DNA from: Planctomycetota bacterium | Lineage (GTDB): Bacteria; Planctomycetota; Phycisphaerae; Sedimentisphaerales; Anaerobacaceae | DNA length: 5,029 nt | Assembly: GCA_026386835.1 (NCBI GenBank) | Contig: JAPLMV010000001.1 | Location: 1-5,029, forward strand | Reading direction: 5' to 3' | Part shown: piece by piece, positions 3,896 through 5,029 of the stretch | Layout of the letters: each line of letters begins with the position of its first letter | How positions within the stretch are numbered: the stretch's first letter is position 1 | Position numbers and translations under genes: made by a program | The notes under the pieces: model-generated | Seen by the model: the letters and a program-made list of their open reading frames with translations, nothing else | Database searches by the model: none | Told to the model about the DNA's origin: nothing

Positions 3896-5029
3896 ATGAT
3901 TGGGGTAATGGCCCAGCCTGGTACACAACAGAAGCTGGAGATACTCAGCGCAGATGCACAGTATGACCTTGCGTGCGCATGCGGAACGACGAAGGATGAG
4001 CATCGCAAACGCAGCGGCGAAGGAAAGTGGATTTATCCGATAACGCTTCCAAACGGGGGTAAAAGCATACTGTTTAAGACGCTGATGTCGAACGTCTGCG
4101 TCAATGACTGCAAATATTGCCCATTGAGAGATAATATGGATGTTCGGCGGTGCAGTCTGTCGGCAGAGGAAACGGCGAAGGTGTTCATGGATTACTACGG
4201 CCAGCGGGAGGTGTTTGGCCTATTTCTTAGTTCGGGCGTGGTGGGTTCGCCTGATGCCACGATGGAACGGCTGAACGCGACGGCAAGGATTCTGCGGAAA
4301 AAGTACAGGTTCAGAGGGTATATTCATTTGAAGATTATACCGGGTGCAAGCGATGCGGCGATTGAGGATGCGGTATCATTATCCAGTGCGGTATCGCTGA
4401 ATATCGAGACGCCGGGCGAAAAAAATCTGGCGAAACTGTCGGAAAAGAAAAAGTATATCAGGGATATAATCGAACCCATCAAGTTAATCAGCAGATTAAC
4501 CTCCTGCGGGGGGAAGTATGCGGGCGTTAAGCAGACAACGCAGTTTATCGTGGGGGCGGCGGGCGAATCGGATTCGGAAATTGTGAAGTATATGGGCGGG
4601 CTGTATAACAGATTGAAACTGCAGAGGATTTATTTCAGTGCATATCAGAAGGGGCTGGGAGATGGGGCTTTGCCGGGCGAAAAGGCAAAGCTGGAAGAAC
4701 CGCAGCCTGCGGCTCAGCTGGCGGTGTTTGTGCGGGAACATCGGCTTTATCAGGCGGATTTTCTGCTTAGGAAATACGGTTTTGCGGAATCGGATATTGT
4801 TTTCGAGCGGGACGGGAATCTTTCGCTGGAGATTGACCCTAAGGAGGCGTGGGCAAGGAGTCATCCGGAGCGTTTTCCTGTAGAGGTGAACAGGGCATCG
4901 CGGTTTGAACTTTTGAGGGTGCCTGGGCTGGGACCTTTGACTGTGAACAGGATTCTTGAGAGACGAAAAGAGGCACGTATAAGCCGCATAGAGGATTTGG
5001 GAAAGGCTGGGACGAGACTTCAAAAGGCG
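3896..5029 (+). CDS. Radical SAM protein of the putative DNA modification/repair family, 3' end cut by window
   Basis: Matches from memory the COG4277/TIGR03916 'putative DNA modification/repair radical SAM' family (about 400-420 aa); 378 codons are visible with no stop, so some 30-50 residues are missing. After an N-terminal segment (LEILSADAQYDLACACGT), the 4Fe-4S/SAM motif CX3CX2C is C68-VND-C72-KY-C75. Typical family stretches follow: GLFLSSGVVGSPDATMERL, GYIHLKIIPGAS, YFSAYQKGLGDG and REHRLYQADFLLRKYGF. The C-terminus (about 332-378, FPVEVNRAS, LLRVPGLGPLTVNRIL) is a helix-hairpin-helix region, as in DNA-binding proteins. The reaction is unknown; a radical step on DNA or a nucleotide is inferred. 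In other genomes the gene is normally paired with a UdgX-like/DUF4130 protein, expected just beyond the right edge. The ATG at 3896 is preceded by AAGGA nine bases upstream; Met5 (3908) is a weaker alternative. All key residues are intact. Confidence 0.9.
   Translation, partial: MIGVMAQPGTQQKLEILSADAQYDLACACGTTKDEHRKRSGEGKWIYPITLPNGGKSILFKTLMSNVCVNDCKYCPLRDNMDVRRCSLSAEETAKVFMDYYGQREVFGLFLSSGVVGSPDATMERLNATARILRKKYRFRGYIHLKIIPGASDAAIEDAVSLSSAVSLNIETPGEKNLAKLSEKKKYIRDIIEPIKLISRLTSCGGKYAGVKQTTQFIVGAAGESDSEIVKYMGGLYNRLKLQRIYFSAYQKGLGDGALPGEKAKLEEPQPAAQLAVFVREHRLYQADFLLRKYGFAESDIVFERDGNLSLEIDPKEAWARSHPERFPVEVNRASRFELLRVPGLGPLTVNRILERRKEARISRIEDLGKAGTRLQKA

Noticed and set aside
3782..4003. Minus-strand frame of 73 codons over the radical SAM promoter and start
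   Set aside because: Overlaps the promoter and 5' coding part of a secure gene and has no initiation signals.
4496..5023. Minus-strand frame of 175 codons
   Set aside because: Antisense to the radical SAM gene; rich in Arg, Pro and Leu as expected for a shadow of a moderate-GC gene.

Overview
This looks like bacterial chromosome, most plausibly from Planctomycetota (Phycisphaerae/Sedimentisphaerales-like). The evidence is indirect: a PEP-CTERM sorting tail (VPEPATLLLLGLGAVLLRRK) on a small exported repeat protein, intergenic DNA packed with 'formulaic' interspersed repeats of the CTTCGTG / ATCCGTG / GGACAGGATT kind common in environmental genomes of that sort, and moderate-GC genes beside very AT-rich spacers. 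No rRNA, tRNA, CRISPR array or intact mobile element is visible.

Layout. (1) 28-783, minus: a stand-alone protein with a cobalamin-binding-type fold. The start is the ATG at 783, not the TTG 15 bases upstream, and the usual cobalt-ligating His of DxHxxG is Gln. (2) 784-1192: gene-free, AT-rich, with T-tracts and a short formulaic repeat block. (3) 1193-2690, minus: three genes in one direction. In transcription order they are a 132-aa three-helix membrane protein of unknown function (behind a promoter matching the sigma70 consensus exactly), a 206-aa NHL-like PEP-CTERM protein built from an almost perfect 240-bp tandem duplication, and, 7 bases after its stop, a 128-aa GGQ release-factor-like protein resembling MTRFR (C12orf65). 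(4) 2691-3895: about 1.2 kb without a convincing gene, made mostly of decayed repeat modules, then a five-unit 10-bp CTGATG tandem array and a promoter. (5) 3896-5029, plus: a radical SAM protein with a C-terminal helix-hairpin-helix, the 'putative DNA modification/repair radical SAM' family (COG4277/TIGR03916), cut off by the window end.

How the genes may work together. The last two genes of the minus cluster are likely co-transcribed, but an exported repeat protein and a ribosome-rescue factor have no obvious functional tie. The radical SAM gene is the best lead to a little-understood system: in this family the gene is normally paired with a UdgX/uracil-DNA-glycosylase-like and DUF4130 protein, which would lie just beyond the right edge. 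The B12-fold protein has no enzyme partner in view, so whether it is a sensor or a corrinoid carrier cannot be decided here.
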